A DNA stretch of 6,493 bases from an uncultured Lachnospiraceae bacterium (GTDB taxonomy: Bacteria > Bacillota > Clostridia > Lachnospirales > Lachnospiraceae). Positions within the stretch are counted from its first letter, which is position 1. Every line of letters starts with the position of its first letter. Under the pieces are notes generated by a model. That model was not told where the DNA came from, did not search any database, and saw only the letters and a list, made by a program, of their open reading frames with translations. The stretch is taken from the NCBI GenBank assembly GCA_902796695.1, contig CADBQE010000036.1:1-6493 (forward strand). The letters are read 5' to 3'. This document shows, one piece after another, positions 1 to 6,493 of this stretch. Made by a program: the position numbers and the translations under genes.

Positions 1-12
1 GGGGCGGCGCGT

Positions 13-309
13 TCAGGGTTCTTCCCGGTAATTGAAGGCGGGGCCGCTCATGCAGCAGCCGCAGGAGTAGACGTATCGGGTGTCAAAGCGGAAGGCGGCG
101 CGGCCGCGGGGGGAGGCGCCGGGGAAGACTTCGCCGGCGCGGATCGTGTAGACGGGGGCGCCGGACGGGTCCTTTCCGGAAAAGATGTGGCAGCCGGATA
201 CGATATAGACCGGGGTGCCGGATGCTTCGGCGCCGGCGTACAGGTTTCCGTCCTGCCAGGTAAAGAGGGGGTCGCCGGACGGGGAGCGGCCCGCATAGAC
301 TCTGATCAT
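13..309 (-). CDS. Small protein of four 19-residue beta-type repeats
   Basis: This 98-aa protein has no signal peptide or membrane segment. Its aromatic positions are Y5, Y24, F43, F62 and Y81, and its glycines G12, G31, G50 and G69, an exact 19-residue period. Each unit reads roughly aromatic-x-G-(4)-G-x-P-(2)-aromatic-(4)-G, with hydrophobic and aromatic residues alternating as in short beta hairpins. The fourth unit is the most diverged (R70-A71 replace the x-P). The tail holds a CGCC cluster (83-86) that could bind a metal or form a disulfide. The layout suggests a compact four-fold beta structure, similar in idea to the small 'beta flower' repeat proteins. It is not a clean MORN repeat. 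The ATG overlaps the channel gene's stop as ATGA, with GGAGG 7 nt upstream, so it is translated with the channel. Function is unrecognised. As the last gene of the operon it may be an accessory or ligand-binding partner (inference). Confidence 0.85.
   Translation of the reverse strand: MIRVYAGRSPSGDPLFTWQDGNLYAGAEASGTPVYIVSGCHIFSGKDPSGAPVYTIRAGEVFPGASPRGRAAFRFDTRYVYSCGCCMSGPAFNYREEP
73..300 (-). repeat. Four in-frame 57-nt units encoding 19-residue repeats
   Basis: The units are 300-244, 243-187, 186-130 and 129-73 on the minus strand, with no insertion or deletion between them. The period is clear in the protein (aromatic and glycine positions) and weaker in the DNA. This indicates old internal duplication followed by divergence, not a recent expansion. 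A fifth partial unit starts at 72 (VYS). Confidence 0.8.
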
Positions 310-1967
310 TCCGCGGCCTCCGTTTCATGTAAAAGTTCCCAGCTGTAATCGTCTTTGGCTTTGTCCTCCGGCGTCAGTTCGTCATAGGCGCAGATCAGCG
401 GATGGATCCGGTGCGTGTTGTCGCGCACGGGACCGTATGTCCAGTTGTTCAGGACATGAAAGCGGACCCAGCGGATGTGCTCGATGCGGCGGCAGCGGTC
501 TTTTTCCCGATCCGAGAGCCGTCCGTAGACGGCAGCGGCCTCCCGCAGGTCCGCCGGCGTCTGCGCGTCCCGGCCCAGCAGAATGCGGGCTTTGACCGTC
601 AGATGGTCCGCCGCGGCCAGATTGGAGCGGCGCAGAAACGCACTCAGTTCGTTCCAGCCGGCCGTCCGGTTTCCCCGGGCCTGTTCCGCCAGACAGTATT
701 TTTCATGGATCGATTCCGCCCGGCGGCTGAGTTCGCGCTGCATGATGAGCGCCGGGGTATACAGTTCCTCCGCCGCCCCAAAACAGACCGCACGCTCCGA
801 TGCTTCGGACAGATACGCGTAGACCCGCGCGTCCGCCGCGAACGGGCAGTACCGGAAGAATGCATCCAGCCGATCTGCCGTCACCTGCTCGTCATCCTCG
901 CAGAACAGGATGCGGTCTGCATTCTTAAATACCGTCCAGTCCGCATTCCAGGGTCCGATGCGGCGCACAACGGTATCGCCCGCGGCCCCAGTGCGCACAA
1001 TGGTATCACCCGCGGCCCCATCGCCCCCGGCGCCGCCACATACAGCGCCATCACATTCAACTCCATCTCCCCGTCCCGCATTTTCCGCCACGCCAACCAC
1101 GCGCTCCAGATACGGATGCTCCCGGAAGAATTCGTCCCAGTCGCCCAGCAGTTCGTAGGTAAGAGACTGCTCCGGCGCCAGAATATTGTTCAGCAGCGCC
1201 TGCTCCAGCAGGGCCCGGCCGGTCCGGCCGCCGCCGATCAGCAGGATTCGTTCCGAAAGTTCCCGGACCGGATACCGGTTCCAGTACAGTCTGGCGCACG
1301 CCGACGAGGGGTCGAAGAACACGGTCCGCTCCGGGATCGCATCCCTTTCCAGGCGGCTGCTCACATACAGGCGGCAGCCCGTTTCCCGCAGGGCCGCGGC
1401 CTGCTTTTCATTCTCAAAACTGTTCTCCCCCAGGAAAAACACGTGCGCCTCCCCCGGATCTTTCTTCAGCCGCAGCATCTCCGCGGGCAGAAGGTCCGCC
1501 GTCACGGTCCGCCGCAGGCCCTTTACCTGATCCCGACAGGAAAGCGGCAGAATGATCAGCCCTTCCGGGTCCTCCTCCCGCAGCCTGCGGGCCAGCAGCA
1601 GCGCGCCGGCCGGCGCTTCCGGGAACAGATACCAGGTCCGGCCGGCGTTTCTCTTAAGACGCAGGACCGGCAGCAGCTTTCCCTGCAGCAGCCGCAGAAA
1701 CACACTGATCACGGAAGCCAGGATCCCCAGGCTCATCAGTTCGAAAATAACGCCGATCACGCGCCCGGCGGCCGTGACCGGATACAGGTCTCCGTATCCG
1801 ACCGTGGTCAGCGTGGTGATCGAATACCAGAAGGCCGAAAACAGGCTGCGGATCCCGGAATCCGCATGACCCGATTCCGCCGCGACCAGGCACACCAGAA
1901 GCAGCAGATACCCCGCCGCACCGGCCAGGATCAGCCGGAGCGTCCGGCCGTTTTTCCCGGGACTCAT
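306..1967 (-). CDS. Two-helix K+ channel with RCK (TrkA-N-like) domains and C-terminal RyR domain
   Basis: This 553-aa protein is predicted to be an inner-membrane, ligand-gated potassium channel. TM1 is at about 10-30, the pore helix at 40-53, the canonical filter TTVGYGD at 54-60 and TM2 at about 66-96. The cytoplasmic part starts with a degenerate Rossmann-like unit (about 108-215). A second unit follows with the nucleotide-binding loop LLIGGGRTG (242-250). A glycine-rich insert (about 296-336) interrupts that unit and contains a 10-residue tandem repeat. Residues 438-463 (WNELSAFLRRSNLAAADH) are a segment I associate with prokaryotic RyR proteins. Residues 492-543 match the RyR pattern well: RRIEHIRW, W509.YGP, HPLICAYDELTPED (522-535) and D539-D540. 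The ATG overlaps the upstream stop as ATGA, with AAGGAGG 6 nt before it. Membrane and filter assignments are read directly from sequence. RCK domains in characterised channels bind nucleotides or ions; the ligand here is unknown. It probably assembles with the 623-aa paralogue (inference). Confidence 0.92.
   Translation of the reverse strand: MSPGKNGRTLRLILAGAAGYLLLLVCLVAAESGHADSGIRSLFSAFWYSITTLTTVGYGDLYPVTAAGRVIGVIFELMSLGILASVISVFLRLLQGKLLPVLRLKRNAGRTWYLFPEAPAGALLLARRLREEDPEGLIILPLSCRDQVKGLRRTVTADLLPAEMLRLKKDPGEAHVFFLGENSFENEKQAAALRETGCRLYVSSRLERDAIPERTVFFDPSSACARLYWNRYPVRELSERILLIGGGRTGRALLEQALLNNILAPEQSLTYELLGDWDEFFREHPYLERVVGVAENAGRGDGVECDGAVCGGAGGDGAAGDTIVRTGAAGDTVVRRIGPWNADWTVFKNADRILFCEDDEQVTADRLDAFFRYCPFAADARVYAYLSEASERAVCFGAAEELYTPALIMQRELSRRAESIHEKYCLAEQARGNRTAGWNELSAFLRRSNLAAADHLTVKARILLGRDAQTPADLREAAAVYGRLSDREKDRCRRIEHIRWVRFHVLNNWTYGPVRDNTHRIHPLICAYDELTPEDKAKDDYSWELLHETEAAE
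317..321 (-). promoter_or_regulatory. Ribosome-binding site of the small repeat-protein gene
   Basis: GGAGG on the minus strand, 7 nt before the ATG at 309, within the end of the channel gene. It supports the 98-aa frame as a real gene rather than chance read-through of GC-rich DNA. Confidence 0.75.
963..1020 (-). repeat. Recent 30-bp tandem duplication within the channel gene
   Basis: Two 28-bp copies (963-990 and 993-1020) differ at two bases (971/1001 and 978/1008) and are offset by 30 bp. In the protein they encode GAAGDTIVRT followed by GAAGDTVVRR, so the duplication keeps the frame. It lies within a glycine-rich low-complexity stretch (about 960-1082) that interrupts the second Rossmann-like unit of the channel. 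Confidence 0.9.
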
Positions 1968-3835
1968 ACCGTCCCTCCTTCCTTCAGAAGCGCCGGGATC
2001 ATATCCACGTTGTCCCGGTCCATCTGCTGATAATCCGTCTTCCGTCCGGCCAGCTGCGCTTCTTTTCCGTCCAGCTGCTTTAATTCCTCCCAGGAAACCA
2101 GGCAGGCGTGATATTTTTCCCGGTTATCCTTGCCCGGTTTCTCCCCGGCGGGCAGAGTCCCGGCCTTAAACCGGGCCGCCCGCTCCGCAAAAACTTCTTC
2201 CGGCATCGGCCTGAAGCCCATGCAGAAGTGAAACGCGTTCCAGCGCAGATGCTCCATCCGGGCCAGGTTCTCCATCAGGGCGGGCCTGTCAGCCGGCCAG
2301 CCATTCTCCCGCACTTCTTCCTCGGTCAGCCCGGCGGCTTCCAGAAAGGCCGGAATGTAATCCGCGGCGGCGCGGCAGCTCATACGGCTGAAATAATCGC
2401 AGGCCGCCCAGTCCTCTTCCGCGGTGCGGCCGCCGGCCAGATTGTAGCGGTGATTGATCAGCCGTGCCATGGCATCCAGCCGCTGTCCGTCCAGGATATC
2501 CGGCGTGTACGGATCTTCCGTGCGGGGCAGGCCGTCCGTATCCGAAAAACCGGTGATCCCGCTGTCCGAGCACGCCAGCAGCAGCGCGCGGCTTCCCCTG
2601 TCTTTCAGGAAATCCGCGTACTCCCGCGCGACCTCGCTGTTCTCCCGGTCACTCCCGGTGCAGATCACAATATAATTCAGGTCCGCGCTGTGCGACTCCA
2701 GATAGGAATAGATCGCGAGACTGCGGGCGTTTTCCTCCGTAAAATCGATCGCATACTGTTCCGGCAGCGCGCGGTAGCGGCTGAAGAAATAGCCGGCGGA
2801 CTCCTCGTAATCCTTCGTGATCACCATGGCATGGAAGCGGCTGCCTTCAAACTGCCCGTTCATGATCAGGTGACGCAGCACCGCCTGGCCCGTGCGGCCG
2901 AAGCCGACCACCAGCGCTTCAAAATTTTCCGCTGCGCGGCCCTCCGGGTCAAAGCGCACGGTCCGGCAGGGCGGATACCGCCGGATCATAAAGCGTGCCA
3001 GCAGGTCTTTCGGCTCCAGGGCCAGGACTCCGGAAAACGCGCCATCCGTCCCTTCTCCCGCCTGCAGCGCGCCGCCGGCGCTCTCCTCCCGCGTCAATAT
3101 CGTCAGCCGGCACTGCTCCGGCCGGATCCCGGCCTCCTTAAGCGCGGCCTGGAACTGCTCCGCATAGCGGAGATTCGCAGCCGGGTCCTCATGCAGGCAG
3201 TACAGCGTGATCTGCTTTCCGCCCGGCCTCAGCCCGATCCGGCGCAGGAACGAGGGCTGCGGCACACGTGCGGCTTCCTCATTCAGCAGAATGCTTCCCA
3301 TCCGCAGGATCCGGCTGTTCATGGCCGCGTCCGCGTCCTTATCCACAAACACGAAAACGGTATGCTCCTTCTCCTGCAGCCTGACCGCGAACCGGATCGA
3401 TTCTTCCCGGACCCCGTAGATCACCGCGATCTTCCTGTGATTGATCATGGCCAGATTCAGGAGCCGGATGAATTTCGCCCCGACGTTCGTCACGACCGTA
3501 CTGGCCGTCGCGAACAGCGCCAGCAGATGCGTAAAATAGATCAGGATCTGCATCCCGTTTTCCGCCAGCAGCGGAACCTTGCTGATCGTCCCGATATCGT
3601 TGCGCCCCAGGAACATGCAGAAGACCCAGAAAATCGTCTTCGCCACCGTCAGGAGCGACCCCTGATGCAGCTGATAATAGCCGTATCCGTAGAAGCCGAG
3701 GCCCGCGATCCCCACAAACAGGAACAGAAATCCCAGGATCATCTTCATCAGGCGGGGCTGGAACCCCAGCGAGATGAGCAGCCCGGCAAACAGCAGGCCG
3801 GACAGGATCCATACCAGTACCAGATTCATATTCAT
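1964..3835 (-). CDS. Membrane protein with degenerate channel pore, two Rossmann/RCK (TrkA-N-like) domains and RyR-like C-terminus
   Basis: This 623-aa protein is likely an ion-channel-like regulatory subunit. Hydrophobic segments lie at about 4-23, 31-53 and 94-117. Residues 60-84 look like a pore helix and loop, but the filter position reads LGRND (76-80) where a K+ channel has VGYGD. Rossmann domain 1 begins at 133 (KIAVIYGVREES), with a degenerate glycine motif. Domain 2 begins at 305 with a good motif, VVGFGRTG (309-316). Residues 476-495 carry the W...S.R.AAADYIP segment, which matches my recollection of what precedes prokaryotic RyR domains. Residues 524-589 are RyR-like: ARMEHLRW, then H576 and CLVSWEELKQLD. 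A canonical HP pair is absent (HA instead), so this RyR copy is divergent. The start is set by AAGGAGG 5 nt upstream; a second Met lies at codon 3. The gene is 10 nt downstream of the propeller gene and overlaps the next by 4 nt. It is a divergent paralogue of the 553-aa protein. Channel ancestry is fairly sure; conduction is doubtful. Confidence 0.85.
   Translation of the reverse strand: MNMNLVLVWILSGLLFAGLLISLGFQPRLMKMILGFLFLFVGIAGLGFYGYGYYQLHQGSLLTVAKTIFWVFCMFLGRNDIGTISKVPLLAENGMQILIYFTHLLALFATASTVVTNVGAKFIRLLNLAMINHRKIAVIYGVREESIRFAVRLQEKEHTVFVFVDKDADAAMNSRILRMGSILLNEEAARVPQPSFLRRIGLRPGGKQITLYCLHEDPAANLRYAEQFQAALKEAGIRPEQCRLTILTREESAGGALQAGEGTDGAFSGVLALEPKDLLARFMIRRYPPCRTVRFDPEGRAAENFEALVVGFGRTGQAVLRHLIMNGQFEGSRFHAMVITKDYEESAGYFFSRYRALPEQYAIDFTEENARSLAIYSYLESHSADLNYIVICTGSDRENSEVAREYADFLKDRGSRALLLACSDSGITGFSDTDGLPRTEDPYTPDILDGQRLDAMARLINHRYNLAGGRTAEEDWAACDYFSRMSCRAAADYIPAFLEAAGLTEEEVRENGWPADRPALMENLARMEHLRWNAFHFCMGFRPMPEEVFAERAARFKAGTLPAGEKPGKDNREKYHACLVSWEELKQLDGKEAQLAGRKTDYQQMDRDNVDMIPALLKEGGTV
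1974..1980 (-). promoter_or_regulatory. Ribosome-binding site of the 553-aa channel gene
   Basis: AAGGAGG on the minus strand, 6 nt before the ATG at 1967. It lies inside the last codons of the upstream 623-aa gene and supports the ATGA-overlap start and translational coupling. Confidence 0.85.
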
Positions 3836-3840
3836 ACGTC

Positions 3841-3847
3841 CCTCCTT
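3841..3847 (-). promoter_or_regulatory. Ribosome-binding site of the 623-aa channel-like gene
   Basis: AAGGAGG on the minus strand, 5 nt before the ATG at 3835. Its first two bases fall in the TAA stop (3848-3846) of the propeller gene, so a ribosome finishing that gene sits on this site. This favours the ATG at 3835 over the Met two codons later (3829). Confidence 0.85.
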
Positions 3848-6493
3848 ACGGTGCGGTCCCGTTCAGCACTTTTTCCGCCCGGTCCGAAAGCTCCCGCGCG
3901 CTGTAGGCGGGGCAGGAATACAGTTCGCGCCCGGCCCCGTACAGGCGGCCGTCCGCCCCGTTCCATCCCAGAACAGTCTTTTCGCGCAGGGAGAAGCAGA
4001 CGGTCCACGACGTCGTATCGATCGCGGTCAGATATCCCTGACTGCCGCTGTCCTGAAAGAGGACATACAGCCGTCCGTTTTTCTCTTCTTTCCCGCAGCG
4101 GCACGAAAAGCCGATGCCCAGGCCCAGGTCCTCCAGCAGTGCGGTGACGGTCTCCGAAAAAACGATCTCGCCGGTCTCCAGTTTCCGGATATCCATCCGG
4201 CCGGTCCGGGACAGGATCAGAATCTCCCGGTCCCCGGGCAGAAAAGCCACGTCCATGATCTCCCCGGCGGCATAGGCGTCCGTGATCAGGCGGGAAGAGC
4301 CGTTCGCGATATCGTAGAGCATCACACGCCCCTTGTCGTCCCCGCAGGCAAAGACCGCCTCCCGGCTTCCCACCGCCACGATTCTCTCCGCGGCGTCCGG
4401 CTGCGCGTCGTCCACCTGATAGCGCCGCTCTCCCAGCGCGTCAAACAGGATATAAGCCGGCGTCTCTTCCCGGTGAAGCGTCTTATCCGACACGTCGATC
4501 CATTTCCAGAGCCCGTAGCCCAGGACAAAGCCGTTCGCGCCGGTCTTGAACACGCGGCAGTCGTCAAACATCATCCGGCTGCCTACGTCATTGATCGCCT
4601 TGACGGTGGCGCCGTCCAGCGCGATATAGTCGAACGGGATGGAAAACACATTCGTTGTATGCAGGTCCCCGGCCGTCAGCAGCTGGCCGTTGTACAGGCG
4701 GCAGCTTTGGAAAAGCCGGTTCGTCACCTTTTCGGCAAAGGACTTCATGCCCTCGAGCGGCGCCGCCTCTCCCGTGAGCGGGAGGATATACAGCCCGCTC
4801 AAAACGCGCTCCTCATCCAGCGCCTCGATCGCCGAGACGGAATCAAATACCCGGCCCTCTGCGGGGAAGCGGTTCTGCGCGAGTACCTCTCCGGTCGCGG
4901 CATCCCGCGCCGTCAGGACCCATTCCTCCGTCCCGCCGCTTAAGACAAAGCTCCTCTTCCCGGAAGGGGACGTGCAGAAGAACTGACGGCTCGACACGGT
5001 GCCCTCGGGGATCCCGGCCGTCCGGATGTTCGGATCCCGGAAATAGCCGACCCGCACCAGATGGCCCGCATCCGCAGCCGGAACGGTCAGATACCCGCCG
5101 TCCGGAACCAGCGCATAGCTGCCGGACTGCGCGGTGCTGAAATATCCTCCGTGGACCAGCCCGGCTTTTTTTATGCTGCTCTGCGCCATATACCACAGGT
5201 AGTAGGAATTCATCCAGCTGCCCTCTTCATGCGAAAGGTCGTACAGGCCGCAGGCGCCGCCCTCCGTCACCAGGCTCAGCACTTCTTCACCGCGGTCCAG
5301 CCAGGCCGCATCCAGCACGTCGCCCTGCAGACTGAAGCTTTTCTTAAGCGCCCCGGTCTTCCGGTCCAGCACGAAAACGGAGCTGCGGCAGCAGAAGACC
5401 GCCAGATGATCGGAATACAGGAGCGGCCGGTAATTGACGCGGCTGAGCAGCTGCTGGATCCCGCCCAGCGTCTGCTCGTACAGGTTCGTCGTGACCTTGT
5501 TTTCAGCCCCGTCAAACAGCGTGACGATGTTTCCGCCGTAGGAGTTGTTGTACTGGACGGCCAGCATGCTCGCCGTACTTTCCTCTATGGCGATCCCGTA
5601 GAAAATATCCTCCGAAGCCAGGCTGTACTGCGTGGTTCCGTGACGGACCTGCTCCATGTTTTCGGTGTCGATCAGATAGTATTCGTAGGCGCCGGTCTTA
5701 TAATCGTTCGGGTCATGCACGGCAAAAGCGCAGGCGATCATCTTTCCGCTTTCGGAAAAATCCGCGCCGTAACGGGCCTCCGCGCTGAAAACGACCCGGA
5801 AGCCGTTGTCTTCACCCAGCGTTCTCTTTCCCTTTTCCGCCCCGGTTCTGATGTCCAGCAGGATCAGGTCGACCTTTTTGTTCAGATCATCCAGGCCCGC
5901 GATATCCTTCGTGGGATCAAAGCCTTCCCGGTAGGTATCCCGGTCAAACAGCGCGATCCGGCCGGCCTCTTTCGATACGGCAAAGAAGGTATTGCTGTTT
6001 TTATACGCATAATTCCAGACAAGCGATCCGTCCCCCAGGGAAAACGCCGCGACATTATGGTAGTTCTTGCAGATCAGCAGGCCGTTCTCCTCCGAGAGGA
6101 AAAGCCGGGTCGGCGCTTCGGTCTCGGTTCCGGCGCCGATCGCGGAGGACGCGGTCCACAGAAGCCTGCCGTCCGCCTGGTCCACACAGGTCACATTGCC
6201 CACCAGGTCGGCCAGATACGCGCGGGTCCCCGCGGCGTCGGAGCACAGGTCCACAATATCCGTCGTCTGTTTGTAGATCAGCTCCGGTCTCAGATCACCC
6301 GTCCGGTAGGCGCCCGTTACGGCCGACAGCAGTCCCTCCGCCCGGTGGTCATAGATCTCGGGGTCGCCGCTTTCTATCGCCTTCAGCGCGCTGTCCGCCG
6401 CGCCGCGGATATCGTATTCCTGCAGGAGCGCGTAGCCGGCGTCCACCATCATGGAGGACATCTGCTGCTCCAGACTGCGGTTCTTTTCGCGGA
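3846..6493 (-). CDS. Large beta-propeller (WD40/PQQ-like repeat) protein, 5' end outside window
   Basis: The frame is open to the right edge of the window, so the gene is partial. The first ATG seen is at 6461, but ten further in-frame codons (reading REKNRSLEQQ) precede it. A weak GGAG lies 6 nt before that ATG, so an internal start cannot be fully excluded. Numbering from that Met, residues 1-55 are helical, with the pattern of the linker that precedes WD40 domains in multidomain signalling proteins (Q..MM.DAGYALLQ, then A..ALKAI). Residues about 78-845 are a run of beta-propeller blades. Typical blade ends are VTCVDQADGRLLW (91-102), VAAFSLGDGSLVW (137-149), VFVLDRKTGAL (362-372), VMLYDIANG (713-721) and LTAIDTTSW (811-819). 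I count roughly 12-14 blades, enough for two propellers. The tail (850-871, SARELSDRAEKVLNG) resembles the post-propeller helix of such proteins. No membrane segment or catalytic motif is seen in this part. The missing N-terminus probably carries a membrane helix and an effector domain (inference; TIR is one candidate). The stop TAA overlaps the next gene's ribosome-binding site. Confidence 0.85.
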   Translation of the reverse strand, partial: REKNRSLEQQMSSMMVDAGYALLQEYDIRGAADSALKAIESGDPEIYDHRAEGLLSAVTGAYRTGDLRPELIYKQTTDIVDLCSDAAGTRAYLADLVGNVTCVDQADGRLLWTASSAIGAGTETEAPTRLFLSEENGLLICKNYHNVAAFSLGDGSLVWNYAYKNSNTFFAVSKEAGRIALFDRDTYREGFDPTKDIAGLDDLNKKVDLILLDIRTGAEKGKRTLGEDNGFRVVFSAEARYGADFSESGKMIACAFAVHDPNDYKTGAYEYYLIDTENMEQVRHGTTQYSLASEDIFYGIAIEESTASMLAVQYNNSYGGNIVTLFDGAENKVTTNLYEQTLGGIQQLLSRVNYRPLLYSDHLAVFCCRSSVFVLDRKTGALKKSFSLQGDVLDAAWLDRGEEVLSLVTEGGACGLYDLSHEEGSWMNSYYLWYMAQSSIKKAGLVHGGYFSTAQSGSYALVPDGGYLTVPAADAGHLVRVGYFRDPNIRTAGIPEGTVSSRQFFCTSPSGKRSFVLSGGTEEWVLTARDAATGEVLAQNRFPAEGRVFDSVSAIEALDEERVLSGLYILPLTGEAAPLEGMKSFAEKVTNRLFQSCRLYNGQLLTAGDLHTTNVFSIPFDYIALDGATVKAINDVGSRMMFDDCRVFKTGANGFVLGYGLWKWIDVSDKTLHREETPAYILFDALGERRYQVDDAQPDAAERIVAVGSREAVFACGDDKGRVMLYDIANGSSRLITDAYAAGEIMDVAFLPGDREILILSRTGRMDIRKLETGEIVFSETVTALLEDLGLGIGFSCRCGKEEKNGRLYVLFQDSGSQGYLTAIDTTSWTVCFSLREKTVLGWNGADGRLYGAGRELYSCPAYSARELSDRAEKVLNGTAP

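Noticed and set aside
1..12. Terminator after the last gene
   Set aside because: Only 12 nt follow the stop codon, with no hairpin and T-run visible, so the operon end or a further gene cannot be judged.
13..309. MORN-repeat protein as the identity of the 98-aa product
   Set aside because: The Y-x-G start resembles MORN, but the period is 19 residues and the G-x-G core and spacing of MORN repeats do not fit.
960..1082. CRISPR-like or mobile repeat
   Set aside because: There are only two copies, in frame inside a coding region with a 2-nt gap. This is a simple tandem duplication.
402..2030. 542-codon open frame on the plus strand
   Set aside because: It lies antisense to the channel gene, is rich in Arg, Pro and Gln, shows no domain or membrane pattern and has no ribosome-binding site that I can see. 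It is a by-product of GC-rich codons in the real gene.
2108..4147. 679-codon open frame on the plus strand
   Set aside because: It is antisense to the 623-aa gene and spans the junction with the propeller gene. Its composition is Arg/Gln/Pro/His-rich with no recognisable motif. The opposite strand has clear domains and coupled starts.
3774..4943. 389-codon open frame on the plus strand
   Set aside because: It is antisense to the propeller gene and has no motif or start signal. It has the same GC-driven shadow character.
3846..6461. ATG at 6461 as the true start of the propeller gene
   Set aside because: The frame stays open to the window edge and the preceding codons continue the same helical pattern. 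Only a weak GGAG precedes the ATG, against AAGGAGG or GGAGG at the other starts. Treated as partial.

Overview
The window is one leftward-transcribed (minus-strand) gene cluster from a GC-rich genome. The strong AAGGAGG ribosome-binding sites, GC-rich third codon positions and protein style suggest a high-GC Clostridia-type Firmicute, for example a gut Lachnospiraceae or Oscillospiraceae relative. That assignment is inference; no rRNA or marker gene is present.

Four genes fill almost the whole window, read from right to left. (1) 6493-3846: the C-terminal 881 codons of a large beta-propeller protein whose start lies outside the window. (2) 3835-1964: a 623-aa membrane protein with an N-terminal pore-like module, two Rossmann/RCK (TrkA-N-like) domains and a C-terminal RyR-like domain. 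(3) 1967-306: a 553-aa paralogue with a textbook two-helix K+ channel pore (TTVGYGD filter), RCK-like domains and a clear C-terminal RyR-type domain. (4) 309-13: a 98-aa protein made of four 19-residue beta-type repeats. The junctions are 10 nt, a 4-nt ATGA overlap and another 4-nt ATGA overlap, so the genes are almost certainly co-transcribed and translationally coupled. No promoter, terminator, RNA gene, mobile element or CRISPR array is visible. No gene-free stretch exceeds 12 nt.

The working hypothesis is a membrane-associated signalling or defence module. A large propeller sensor, probably with an unseen N-terminal effector or enzyme domain plus a membrane anchor, would work with a pair of RCK/RyR ion-channel subunits. 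One subunit has an intact K+ filter. The other has that filter replaced by GRND and carries an extra N-terminal membrane helix, as expected for a regulatory or non-conducting partner. RCK domains bind nucleotides in known channels. Prokaryotic RyR domains have been discussed in nucleotide-centred conflict systems. Ligand-gated K+ flux is therefore the natural reading, but the ligand and any defence role are not shown by this sequence.
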